From assembly GCF_046156265.1 (NCBI RefSeq), contig NZ_JAWDIR010000011.1, positions 1,054,001 through 1,118,000 of the forward strand: a stretch of 64,000 bases of DNA, given 5' to 3'. A model generated the notes under the pieces. It saw only the letters and a program-made list of their open reading frames with translations. It was not told where the DNA came from and did not search any database. Both the position numbers and the translations under genes were made by a program. Numbering within the stretch: position 1 is the first letter of the stretch; every line of letters starts with the position of its first letter. This document shows positions 38,735 through 46,890 of the stretch, one piece after another. The DNA is from CAMDHY01 sp046156265. Its GTDB lineage: Bacteria; Pseudomonadota; Alphaproteobacteria; Rhizobiales; Segnochrobactraceae.

Positions 38735-39187
38735 TCACTTCGTCAGCGCGGCCTTCACGAGGCCGGAGACCTTGCCGAAGTCCATGCGGCCGGCATAGGC
38801 AGCCCTGAGGGCCGCGATCACCTTGCCCATGTCTTGCGGACCGCTGGCCCCCGTCTCGGCGACGGCGGCGGCCACCGCGGCGGCCGTCTCTGCCTCGTCC
38901 AGCTGCTGCGGCTGGAATTCGGTGATGATGGCCACCTCCTCGCGCTCCTGGGCGGCGAGCTCCGGCCGGCCGGCACCTTCGTAGACGGTGGCCGATTCCT
39001 GACGCTGCTTGATCATCTTCTGGAGGAGCGACAGGATCTCGGCCTCGCTGGCGGTCTCGCGACCGGCGCCGCGCGCCTCGATGTCCTTGTCCTTGATGGC
39101 GGCCTGGACCATGCGGATGGTCGAGACGCGGCGTTTTTCGCCCGCCTTCATCGCCGTCTTCAGCGCCTCGCTGAGAGCTGCGCGCAT
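38735..39187 (-). CDS. GatB/YqeY domain protein
   Basis: 150-residue YqeY-like helical protein, related to the tRNA-binding tail domain of GatB/GatE amidotransferases. It runs from LSEALKTAMKAGEKRRVSTI through EEVAIITEFQPQQLDEAE to GKVIAALRAAYAGRMDFGKV, the full family profile. ATG 39187 is the natural start. The function of free YqeY proteins is unclear; a tRNA-linked role is inferred from homology. It is convergent with the DUF971 gene. Confidence 0.92.
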   Translation of the reverse strand: MRAALSEALKTAMKAGEKRRVSTIRMVQAAIKDKDIEARGAGRETASEAEILSLLQKMIKQRQESATVYEGAGRPELAAQEREEVAIITEFQPQQLDEAETAAAVAAAVAETGASGPQDMGKVIAALRAAYAGRMDFGKVSGLVKAALTK

Positions 39188-39679
39188 GATCGTGTTCTCC
39201 AGACTGGCCGCTGTCCTCCGGACAGACGAAGCCGCACTCGCCGCGACACGCATAGTACGAGAGTGGCCTGGAGCGCCACACCGGAGCTGGCCGAGAGGCC
39301 CGTGACTGCGTGCAGCAACATCACTGTCATGCGCAGGTCCGGGTGCGCCGTCGCAGAGCCGTACCGTGTGCTGAAGCCGCAAGATCAGCTTGTCATGATC
39401 CGGTGGGGCTGGTCGCCGTAGAGAGTGTACCGGCAGTCGCCAGATGTCTTTGTGGCGTCGGGTCGCGTGCGGTTGCCGGAGAGAAATCGGATTCCGAGGA
39501 ATTGCGAACATGTGCGGACAGCAGAAGTCGAGGTTGATCATCAGTCCCATCACACAAGCGTGAAGTCGACAATATTCCACTGTACAGATTTCATTTTTTG
39601 CATCGATATTAGGAAGTGATAAAATTTACCTACTATAGAGGCGGCTAGTGTTCTGATATCAAACTCGGGGGAGGATGGT
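39188..39679. other. 492-bp intergenic region turning AT-rich before the Hint gene
   Basis: No gene recognised. From about 39480 the composition drops; a hand count gives roughly 40% GC for 39541-39600 and 37% for 39601-39660, against about 70% in most of the window. It contains the promoter and a very strong RBS (GGGGGAGG at 39667-39674) of the Hint-domain gene. Two short open frames around 39310-39619 have no RBS or domain and are not called. Confidence 0.5.
39598..39625 (+). promoter_or_regulatory. Candidate sigma70-type promoter of the Hint gene
   Basis: TTGCAT (39598-39603), a 16-base spacer and TAAAAT (39620-39625, five of six bases of the -10 consensus). It lies 55 bp upstream of the start codon in AT-rich DNA. 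Confidence 0.4.
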
Positions 39680-40597
39680 ATGGCTCTTTATGACTATAAT
39701 GTTGCGGCGAGATACGACCTCGTCGGATCAACATTTGAACTGCGCCAATCAAACATCCAATCTGCCTATCTTGGCACAGAAAATGCAACTATATTGCCAG
39801 GAGATACAGTCAATACAAGCGGATCATTTGGGCCAGGAACGTCGACTTACTACGGATACGCAGAGATAGGCGGGGTCGACTTTATTTTTGTGTTTTATAT
39901 CAGTACATATTATGTCTACGCGAATGTGAGCAATTTTACGAATTATGAGTTTCCGACAACAATCCCGTCCGGCGACGTCTCGACCACCGAGTTCGTGCCC
40001 TGTTTCCTGCCCGGCGTGCAGATTGCGACCCCTTCGGACGCCGTTGCGGTGGAGCGGTTGGCTATCGGCGATCTCGTTCTGACGGCGGACGGGCGCGCTG
40101 TTCCGGTCAAGTGGGTGGGACGGCGAAGCGTCGTCATCCTCTTCGGGCCGCCGGAGGATCAGTGGCCAGTCCTCGTCGAGGCCGGCGCGCTCGGGGAAGG
40201 TGTGCCGTGTGCCGATCTGCGGGTGACCTCGGATCACGCCCTTCTTATCGACGGTGTGCTGGTCCAGGCCGGCGCGCTGGTGAACGGGACGACCATCCGT
40301 CACCTCACCGCGGCCGAACTCGGCGAGCGCTACATCGTCTACCATGTTGAGACGGACGGCCACGAGATCATCGTGGCGGACGGCATGCCCGTGGAGACCT
40401 TCGTCGACAACGTCACACGCCGCCGCTTCGACAACTACGCGGATTACGTGGCGCTCTACGGCGAGCAGGGGGCGACGATCACCGAGATCGCCGCACCGCG
40501 CGTCAAGTCGGCCCGCCAACTGCCCAGGCCGATCCGGGAGCGCGTTGCGGGGCGAGCACGGGCACTGAGAATGCCGGGAGACGCCGCGGCCGCCTGA
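39680..40597 (+). CDS. Hint-domain (hedgehog/intein-type) protein with AT-rich N-terminal third
   Basis: 305-residue protein. Residues 1-95 form a Tyr/Thr/Asn-rich region of beta type without a recognised family (TSTYYGYAEIGGVDFIFVFY). Residues 108-270 are a Hint_2-type domain: the nucleophile-position Cys108 in PCFLPGVQIATP, GDLVLTADGRAVPVKWVG, then DLRVTSDHALLIDGVLVQAG and VETDGHEIIVADGMPVETF. A basic tail ends at GDAAAA. Codons before about 39960 are AT-rich (about 42% GC by hand count) and those after are about 67%, a sharp change 13 residues before Cys108. Hint domains can self-cleave, so the N-terminal part might be processed; this is inference. Confidence 0.85.
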   Translation: MALYDYNVAARYDLVGSTFELRQSNIQSAYLGTENATILPGDTVNTSGSFGPGTSTYYGYAEIGGVDFIFVFYISTYYVYANVSNFTNYEFPTTIPSGDVSTTEFVPCFLPGVQIATPSDAVAVERLAIGDLVLTADGRAVPVKWVGRRSVVILFGPPEDQWPVLVEAGALGEGVPCADLRVTSDHALLIDGVLVQAGALVNGTTIRHLTAAELGERYIVYHVETDGHEIIVADGMPVETFVDNVTRRRFDNYADYVALYGEQGATITEIAAPRVKSARQLPRPIRERVAGRARALRMPGDAAAA

Positions 40598-40628
40598 TGG
40601 CGTCCTGAAGGCCCCGTGCGCCAGATCG

Positions 40629-40668
40629 GAGCCCGTCCCGGACTGTCCGGGGCGGGCTCGCTGGTTTT
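40629..40668 (+). terminator. Rho-independent-like terminator of the Hint gene
   Basis: Long interrupted stem: GAGCCCG (40629-40635) pairs with CGGGCTC (40653-40659), and inside it CCCGGA pairs with TCCGGG. TTTT follows at 40665-40668. Confidence 0.6.
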
Positions 40669-40715
40669 CGGGCCGCGGCTCGTCGTTGGAGGCGCTGTCG
40701 ATCGTCGAAACGCGA

Positions 40716-40741
40716 ACGGGCCGGCCTTGCGGCCGGCCCGT
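40716..40741 (-). terminator. Probable terminator of the L,D-transpeptidase gene
   Basis: Perfect 11-bp stem ACGGGCCGGCC / GGCCGGCCCGT around TTGC, 22 bp beyond the stop of the minus-strand gene. No T-tract. Confidence 0.5.
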
Positions 40742-40763
40742 CACGGTTGGTCCCGGAAAGGGA

Positions 40764-41357
40764 TCAGCGGACGACGACGACCTGGGCGCCGACCTTGACG
40801 CGCTCGTAGAGGTCGATGACGTCCTCGTTGGTCATGCGGAAGCAGCCCGAGGACACCGCCTGGCCGATCGTCCAGGGCTCGTTGGAACCGTGGATGCGGT
40901 ACCAGGACGAGCCGAGATACATGGCGCGGGCACCGAGCGGGTTGTTCGGGCCGCCCGGAACGTGCTGCGGCAGGTCCGGCTGGCGCTTGCGCATGGGGGG
41001 CGGCGGCGTCCAGCCCGGCCATTCGGCCTTGCGGGTGACGCGGTGCGTGCCGGCCCACTCGAAGCCGGGGCGGCCGACGCCGATACCGTACTTCAGCGCC
41101 TTGCCGTCGCCGAGGACAAGATAAAGGCGCCGCTCCGTCGTGTTGACGACAATCGTGCCCGCCTTGTAGTTGCCCGGGAAGTCCACTTCCTCGCGCGGAA
41201 TCCGGGCCCACGACTTGCCGCCGACGCCGGCCTTGTGGCCCTCGTAGCCGCCGTTCTGCTCATAGGCCCGCAGCGCCGCCAGGGGACCCTGGGCGTAGGC
41301 GGACCCGCTCGTCATGGCCGCGGCGATCGCCGCAACCGCCAATATCATCTTGCGCAT
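40764..41357 (-). CDS. L,D-transpeptidase (YkuD domain), exported
   Basis: 197-residue periplasmic enzyme forming 3-3 peptidoglycan cross-links or attaching proteins to peptidoglycan. A signal peptide (MRKMILAVAAIAAAMTSGSAYA) precedes a YkuD domain: TIVVNTTERRLYLVLGDGKA and the catalytic motif HGSNEPWTIGQAVSSGCFRM containing the active-site His and Cys. ATG 41357 gives the complete signal sequence; the frame is open 25 codons further but without benefit. Typical of the ErfK/YbiS/YhnG-type family abundant in Hyphomicrobiales. Confidence 0.93.
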   Translation of the reverse strand: MRKMILAVAAIAAAMTSGSAYAQGPLAALRAYEQNGGYEGHKAGVGGKSWARIPREEVDFPGNYKAGTIVVNTTERRLYLVLGDGKALKYGIGVGRPGFEWAGTHRVTRKAEWPGWTPPPPMRKRQPDLPQHVPGGPNNPLGARAMYLGSSWYRIHGSNEPWTIGQAVSSGCFRMTNEDVIDLYERVKVGAQVVVVR

Positions 41358-41592
41358 CGTGCGCCCTTCATCCGCTGGAACCGAACGCGATCGAGACTGT
41401 GACCAGCCGAGAAAACGACATGTCGTCGCCACAGGCCAGCCAACTTCTCGTCAACTCGCACCAATGAAGCGGCGTTCCCGCACCCGCAAGCGGTTCGGCG
41501 GTCCAATCGCGCCCGCGCGCCGGAAACTCGCCTACTGTGCCTCGTCTGCAACGTTTTCCGGGCGAGCGCACCAGCAGCCGGTAAGCGAATCG

Positions 41593-43233
41593 TCAGCCGA
41601 GATTCAATTCCTTGAAGAAATCGTTACCCTTGTCGTCGACGACGACGAAGGCCGGGAAGTCGACGACGTCGATCCGCCAGATGGCCTCCATGCCCAATTC
41701 GGCGTACTCGACGACCTCCACGTGCTTGATGCAGTCCTGTGCGAGGCGCGCAGCGGGGCCGCCGATCGAGCCGAGATAGAAGCCGCCATGCTTGTGGCAG
41801 GCGTCGCGCACCGCCGGCGAACGGTTGCCTTTGGCGAGCATCACCATCGAGCCGCCAGCCGCCTGGAACTGGTCGACGAAGGCGTCCATGCGGCCGGCCG
41901 TCGTCGGGCCGAACGAGCCGGACGCGTAGCCCTCCGGCGTCTTCGCCGGGCCGGCATAGTAGATCGGGTGATTCTTGAAGTAGTCCGGCAACGGCTCGCC
42001 GCGCTCCAGCCGCTCGCGCAGCTTGCCGTGGGCGAGGTCGCGGGCGACGATCAGCGGGCCGGTGAGCGACAGGCGGGTGCGGATCGGGTGCTTGGTCAGT
42101 TCGGCCAGGATCTCCGGCATCGGCCGTGTCAGGTCGATGTGGACGACGCCTTCGCCGAGGTGGCTGTCGTCGATCTCCGGCAGGAAGCGGGCCGGATTGG
42201 CCTCGAGCTGCTCGAGATAGATGCCGTCGCGGGTGATCTTGGCGGTCGCCTGGCGGTCGGCGGAGCAGGAGACGCCGAGGCCGATCGGCAGGCTGGCGCC
42301 GTGGCGGGGGAGGCGGATGACGCGGACATCGTGGCAGAAATACTTGCCGCCGAACTGCGCGCCGACGCCGAGCGCCTGCGTCATGGCGTGGATCTCAGCT
42401 TCCATTTCGAGGTCGCGGAAGGCGTGGCCGTCCTCGGAGCCCGATGTCGGCAGGCCGTCGAGATAGCGGGCGGAGGCGAGCTTCACCGTCTTCAGCGTCT
42501 GCTCGGCCGACAGGCCGCCGATGACGATGGCGAGGTGATAGGGCGGGCACGCGGCGGTGCCGAGCGTCAGGATCTTCTCCTTCAGGAAGACGGCGAGCCG
42601 GTCTTTCGTCAGCAGCGACGGCACCCCCTGAAACAGGAAGGTCTTGTTGGCCGAGCCGCCGCCCTTCGCCATGAACAGGAACTTGTAGGCATCATCGCCC
42701 TCGGCAAAGATGTCGATCTGCGCCGGCAGGTTGGTGCGGGTGTTCTTCTCCTCGAACATCGACAGCGGCGCGAGCTGGCTGTAGCGCAGGTTGCGCTTGA
42801 AGTAGGCGTCGCGGATGCCGGCGGCGAGCATCGCCTCGTCGCTGCCGTCGGTCCAGATGCGGCGGCCCTTCTTGGCGAGCACGATCGCGGTGCCGGTGTC
42901 CTGGCACATCGGCAGCACGCCGCCGGCGGCGATGTTGGCGTTCTTCAGGAGGTCGAAGGCGACGAACTTGTCGTTGTCGGTCGCCTGCGGGTCGTCGAGG
43001 ATTTTTGCCAGCTGCGCGAGATGCGATGGCCGAAGCAGGTGGTTGATGTCGACAAGCGCCTGCTCGGCGAGGAGCCGGAGGCCCTCGGGCTCGACGACCA
43101 CGACCTCTTCGCCGAGCGCCGTCTCGACGCGGACGTGCTCGCTCGTCAGCTTCCGGTAGGCGGTCTCGTCGGGCCCGAGCGGCAGCAGCGAGACGTGGCG
43201 GGGCGCCGCGGTCGGCAGATCATGGACGGTCAT
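41593..43233 (-). CDS. fumA: Class I fumarate hydratase (4Fe-4S)
   Basis: 546-residue iron-sulfur hydratase interconverting fumarate and malate in the TCA cycle. The three cluster cysteines are visible: VLPMCQDTGTA, TAACPPYHLAIVIGG and GVSCSADRQATAKI. The C-terminal beta domain has YYAGPAKTPEGYASGSFGPT and GGSMVMLAKGNR. Length and single-polypeptide form match FumA/FumB. ATG 43233 has GGAG upstream. Together with malate synthase G in this window it feeds malate metabolism. Confidence 0.95.
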   Translation of the reverse strand: MTVHDLPTAAPRHVSLLPLGPDETAYRKLTSEHVRVETALGEEVVVVEPEGLRLLAEQALVDINHLLRPSHLAQLAKILDDPQATDNDKFVAFDLLKNANIAAGGVLPMCQDTGTAIVLAKKGRRIWTDGSDEAMLAAGIRDAYFKRNLRYSQLAPLSMFEEKNTRTNLPAQIDIFAEGDDAYKFLFMAKGGGSANKTFLFQGVPSLLTKDRLAVFLKEKILTLGTAACPPYHLAIVIGGLSAEQTLKTVKLASARYLDGLPTSGSEDGHAFRDLEMEAEIHAMTQALGVGAQFGGKYFCHDVRVIRLPRHGASLPIGLGVSCSADRQATAKITRDGIYLEQLEANPARFLPEIDDSHLGEGVVHIDLTRPMPEILAELTKHPIRTRLSLTGPLIVARDLAHGKLRERLERGEPLPDYFKNHPIYYAGPAKTPEGYASGSFGPTTAGRMDAFVDQFQAAGGSMVMLAKGNRSPAVRDACHKHGGFYLGSIGGPAARLAQDCIKHVEVVEYAELGMEAIWRIDVVDFPAFVVVDDKGNDFFKELNLG

Positions 43234-43325
43234 CGGCAGGGCTCCGAGCGCGGTCGGTTTCGGTTTGGGGGCGTTCTAACCGACGACGCGCGCCGATGCA
43301 CGCTGTCCGGTTGCGACGCGGGCGC

Positions 43326-44540
43326 TCAGAGGCGGATGATGCGGCAGGCGTCGCCGGCGTCGGCGGCAGGTTCGCCGGGTTCGCGGACGATCAGGCAGCC
43401 GGCGGCGGTGAGCACCGAGATCATCGAGGAGTCCTGGACGCGGGCCGGCGTCGCGACCAGACGGTCACCGTCGTGGGTCAGTGCGGCCCGGACATAGTCG
43501 CGGCGGACGTCGTTCTTCGCCATCGCGGCACCGAGCACGGCGGGCTCGGTCGCGACCGGCGTGGCGCCGCGGCCGGCGAGCGCGCGCACCAGCGGTTCCA
43601 GGAAGATCAGGCTGCAGACGAGGCTCGAGACCGGGTTGCCGGGAAGGCCGAGCACGTGCATCGGGCCGAGGCGGCCGAACATCAGCGGCTTGCCCGGCCG
43701 CATGGCGATCTTCCAGAAGTCGAGCGACAGTCCCTCGAGCCCGAAGGCGTCGCGGACGAGGTCGTGCTCGCCGACGGAGGCGCCGCCCAGCGTGATCAGC
43801 ACGTCGGCGCCGTCGTCGGCGGCCCGCCGCACGGCGCTCGCGATCGCCTCGGTGCGGTCGGGGGCGATGCCGAGGAAGACGGCCTCGCCGCCGCTGCGCT
43901 CGACCAGGGCGGCGACGCCGATGTGGTTGGAGGCGATGATCTGGTCGGGGCCGGGCGTCTCGCCGGGCAGCACCAGCTCGTCGCCGGTCGCGAGGATCGC
44001 CACCCGCGGGCGGCGGACGACCTCGACGGTTGCGTGGTTCATCGCCGCCGCCAGCGAGGCGTGGCGGAAGTCGAGCACCGTGCCGGCGCGCACCAGCACG
44101 TCGCCGGCGCGGAAGTCGAGGCCGGCGGCGCGAACGTGGCGGCCCGGCGTGCCGGCCTCGGTCACCTCGATGACCCCGTCCTCCACAACCCGGGCGTCCT
44201 CCTGGATGAGGACGGTGTCGGCGCCCGCCGGCACCGGGGCGCCGGTGAAGATGCGCACCGCCTCGCCGGCGGCGACGGCGCCGTCGAAGGCGCGGCCGGC
44301 GACGGAGGCGCCGATGACACGGAGGCGGCGGCCGACTTGCGTGACATCGGCGCCACGGACGGCGTAGCCGTCCATCGCGGAGGACGGGAAGGGTGGCTGC
44401 GTGCGGGCCGCAGTGAGATCGGCGGCGAGCACGCGCCCGGCGGCGCGCTCCACCGGCACCGTCTCGGCGCCGACTGGATGGGCATGGGCGAGGATGCGCG
44501 CCAGCGCCTCGTCGACGGGCAGCAGCGGGGACGCGCTCAC
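43326..44540 (-). CDS. moeA: Molybdopterin molybdenumtransferase MoeA
   Basis: 404-residue enzyme inserting molybdate into adenylylated molybdopterin. It shows SAMDGYAVRGADV near residue 55, IFTGAPVPAGADTVL, ATGDELVLPGE, the MPT-binding TLGGASVGEHDLV, and MRPGKPLMFGRL with GLPGNPVSSLVC. The GTG start at 44540 overlaps the moaC stop (GTGA). It is the last gene of trpD-trpC-moaC-moeA. In many Hyphomicrobiales lexA follows; here the next gene on the strand is fumA. Confidence 0.95.
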   Translation of the reverse strand: MSASPLLPVDEALARILAHAHPVGAETVPVERAAGRVLAADLTAARTQPPFPSSAMDGYAVRGADVTQVGRRLRVIGASVAGRAFDGAVAAGEAVRIFTGAPVPAGADTVLIQEDARVVEDGVIEVTEAGTPGRHVRAAGLDFRAGDVLVRAGTVLDFRHASLAAAMNHATVEVVRRPRVAILATGDELVLPGETPGPDQIIASNHIGVAALVERSGGEAVFLGIAPDRTEAIASAVRRAADDGADVLITLGGASVGEHDLVRDAFGLEGLSLDFWKIAMRPGKPLMFGRLGPMHVLGLPGNPVSSLVCSLIFLEPLVRALAGRGATPVATEPAVLGAAMAKNDVRRDYVRAALTHDGDRLVATPARVQDSSMISVLTAAGCLIVREPGEPAADAGDACRIIRL

Positions 44541-45040
44541 GGCTGGCTGGCCTCGTCGGCGCGCCAGTCGCCGGAGCGGCCGCCGCTCTTGGCGGCGAGA
44601 CGGATGCCCTCGATGACCATGCCGCGGTCGACCGCCTTGGCCATGTCGTAGATCGTCAGGCAGGCGACGGAGGCGGCCGTCAGCGCCTCCATCTCGACGC
44701 CGGTGCGTCCGGTGACCTTGGCAGTCGCCGTGACGCGCAGGCCCGGCAACGCCTCGTCGGCGGCGATCTCCACCTTGACCGACTGCAGCGCCAGCGGGTG
44801 GCAGAGCGGGATTAGGTCGTGGGTGCGCTTCGCCGCCATGATGCCGGCGATGCGGGCGGTGGCGATCACGTCACCCTTGGCGGCGGCCCCGGAGGTGATG
44901 AGGGCGAGTGTCTCCGGCAGCATCCGCACGGCACCCAGCGCCACGGCGACGCGGCTCGTCACGTCCTTGTCGGAGACGTCGACCATGCGGGCGGCGCCGG
45001 TCTCGTCGAGGTGGGTGAGCGTGGACGCCTCGGTTGTCAT
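44537..45040 (-). CDS. moaC: Cyclic pyranopterin monophosphate synthase MoaC
   Basis: 167-residue MoaC, acting after MoaA to form cyclic pyranopterin monophosphate. Signatures: MVDVSDKDVTSRVAVALGAV, KRTHDLIPLCHPL, GRTGVEMEALTAASVACLTI and a C-terminal AKSGGRSGDW. Length is standard. ATG 45040 lies five bases after the trpC stop, and its stop overlaps moeA. The trpC-moaC-moeA linkage is a conserved alphaproteobacterial arrangement. Confidence 0.96.
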   Translation of the reverse strand: MTTEASTLTHLDETGAARMVDVSDKDVTSRVAVALGAVRMLPETLALITSGAAAKGDVIATARIAGIMAAKRTHDLIPLCHPLALQSVKVEIAADEALPGLRVTATAKVTGRTGVEMEALTAASVACLTIYDMAKAVDRGMVIEGIRLAAKSGGRSGDWRADEASQP

Positions 45041-45045
45041 GTCGC

Positions 45046-45855
45046 TCAGGCCGGGGCGAGCAGGGTGCGCGTCGCCGCCGTCACGTCGGCCTGCCGCATC
45101 AGGCTCTCGCCGACGAGGATCGCCGGGATGCCGACGGCGGCCAGCCGCGCGACGTCGGCGGCGGTGAAGATGCCGGATTCGCCGACGATCAGCCGGTCGG
45201 CCGGCACGCGCGGGGCCAGCCGCTCGCTCGTCTCGAGGCTCGTTTCAAAGGTCCGCAGGTTGCGGTTGTTGATGCCGATCATCCGGGCGGGCAGGGCCAG
45301 CGCCCGGTCGAGCTCGCGCTCGTCGTGGACTTCGACGAGGACGTCCATGCCGAGTTCGATCGCCGTTTCGGTAAGGGCGCGGGCAGCGTCGTCATCGAGC
45401 GAGGCCATGATGACGAGGATGCAGTCCGCATCCCAGGCACGGGCCTCATAGACCTGGTAAGGTTCGTAGAGGAAGTCCTTGCGAAGACAGGGCAAAGAGA
45501 CTTCGTTGCGAGCAGCGGCGAGGAACTCCGGCCGGCCCTGGAAGGACGGGCCGTCGGTCAGCACCGACAGGCAGGCGGCGCCGCCGGCCTCGTAGGCGCG
45601 GGCGAGCGACGGCGGGTCGAAGTCGGCGCGGATCAGGCCCTTCGACGGGCTCGCCTTCTTGATCTCGGCGATCAGCGCGGTGTGGCCGGCGGCGATCTTC
45701 GCCTCGAGCGCGGCTAGGAAGCCGCGCGGTGGCGAAGCGGCGGCGGCGCGGCGGCGGATCTCCGCCTCCGGCACGGCGGCCTTGGCGGCGGCGATCTCGT
45801 CGCGCTTGTAGCGGCCGATCTTCTCCAGGACGTCGATGGTGTCGGTGACGGCCAT
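45046..45855 (-). CDS. trpC: Indole-3-glycerol phosphate synthase
   Basis: 269-residue TIM-barrel enzyme converting carboxyphenylamino-deoxyribulose-phosphate to indole-3-glycerol phosphate in tryptophan synthesis. It has the catalytic Lys in EIKKASPSKGLI, LRKDFLYEPYQVYEAR, GINNRNLRTFE and the phosphate-binding GESGIF. ATG 45855 has GGAG eight bases upstream; a GTG at 45864 that overlaps the trpD stop is the alternative, adding three residues. trpF is not fused. It sits between trpD and moaC. Confidence 0.95.
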   Translation of the reverse strand: MAVTDTIDVLEKIGRYKRDEIAAAKAAVPEAEIRRRAAAASPPRGFLAALEAKIAAGHTALIAEIKKASPSKGLIRADFDPPSLARAYEAGGAACLSVLTDGPSFQGRPEFLAAARNEVSLPCLRKDFLYEPYQVYEARAWDADCILVIMASLDDDAARALTETAIELGMDVLVEVHDERELDRALALPARMIGINNRNLRTFETSLETSERLAPRVPADRLIVGESGIFTAADVARLAAVGIPAILVGESLMRQADVTAATRTLLAPA

Positions 45856-45860
45856 CGCGC

Positions 45861-46877
45861 TCACTCCGCGTTGGAGACCTGCACGAGCAGGTCGAGGCGG
45901 GCGCGTGCACCGCCGGAATCGATCGCCTGCGCCGCCTGGACGACGCCCTCACCGAGGGTCTCGGCACGGCCGGCGACGACGAGCGTCGCACCGGCGTTCA
46001 TCAGTACGATGTCGCGGTAGGCGCCGGGGGCTCCATCGAGAACCGCGGAGAGGGCGGCGGCATTCGCGGCGCCGTCGCCACCTTTCAGGGCGTCGATCGA
46101 GACCCGGGGCAGGCCGACCTCCTCGGGCGTCACCTCGAAGGTGCGAACGGTGCCGTCGCGCAGCTCGGCGACCTTCGTCGGGCCGGTGTTGGAGATCTCG
46201 TCGAGGCCGTCGGCGCCGTGCACCACCCAGGCACGCTCGGAACCGAGGGTCTTCAGCACGTGGGCGATCGGCTCGACCCATGCCGCGTCGAAGACGCCGA
46301 CCATCTGGCGGCGCACGCCCGCCGGGTTTGACAGCGGCCCGAGCAGGTTGAAGAGGGTGCGGGTACCGAGCTCGACCCGAGCCGGACCGACATGCTTCAT
46401 CGCCGCGTGGTGGGCCGGGGCGAACATGAAGCCGAGGCCGGCTTCCGCGATGCAGCGCGAGATGCGCGCCGGCGGCAGCTCGATTCGCACGCCCAGCGCC
46501 GCCAGCACGTCGGCCGCGCCGGACTTCGAGGAGAGGGCGCGGTTGCCGTGCTTGGCGACGGGAACGCCGCAGGCGGCAACGACGAACGCGGAGCAGGTCG
46601 AGACGTTGTAGCTGCCGGCACCGTCGCCACCGGTGCCGACGACGTCGACGGCGTCCGCAGGCGCCTCCACCGTCAGCATCTTGGCGCGCATCACCGTGAC
46701 GGCGCCGGCGATCTCGTCGACCGTCTCGCCGCGCACGCGTAGCGCCATGAGGAGGCCGCCGATCTGCGCCGGCGTCGCCGCTCCCGACATGACGACGTCG
46801 AAGGCGGCCTCCGCCTCCGCGCGCTCGAGCGGGCGGCCGGTCGCGACCTTCGCGATGAAGGGCTTGAGATCACTCAT
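45861..46877 (-). CDS. trpD: Anthranilate phosphoribosyltransferase
   Basis: 338-residue TrpD joining anthranilate and PRPP. PRPP site VGTGGDGAGSYNVST and KHGNRALSSKSGAADVLAAL, anthranilate-site FMFAPAHHAAMKHVGPAR. ATG 46877 lies 13 bp after the ppiD stop, so ppiD-trpD-trpC-moaC-moeA is probably one transcript. trpE and trpG are not in the window, so the first committed step is encoded elsewhere. Confidence 0.95.
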   Translation of the reverse strand: MSDLKPFIAKVATGRPLERAEAEAAFDVVMSGAATPAQIGGLLMALRVRGETVDEIAGAVTVMRAKMLTVEAPADAVDVVGTGGDGAGSYNVSTCSAFVVAACGVPVAKHGNRALSSKSGAADVLAALGVRIELPPARISRCIAEAGLGFMFAPAHHAAMKHVGPARVELGTRTLFNLLGPLSNPAGVRRQMVGVFDAAWVEPIAHVLKTLGSERAWVVHGADGLDEISNTGPTKVAELRDGTVRTFEVTPEEVGLPRVSIDALKGGDGAANAAALSAVLDGAPGAYRDIVLMNAGATLVVAGRAETLGEGVVQAAQAIDSGGARARLDLLVQVSNAE

Positions 46878-46890
46878 CGGCGCGGCCCGC

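Noticed and set aside
39310..39619. Short frames in the gap before the Hint gene.
   Set aside because: No RBS, no recognisable sequence and no coding-type composition.
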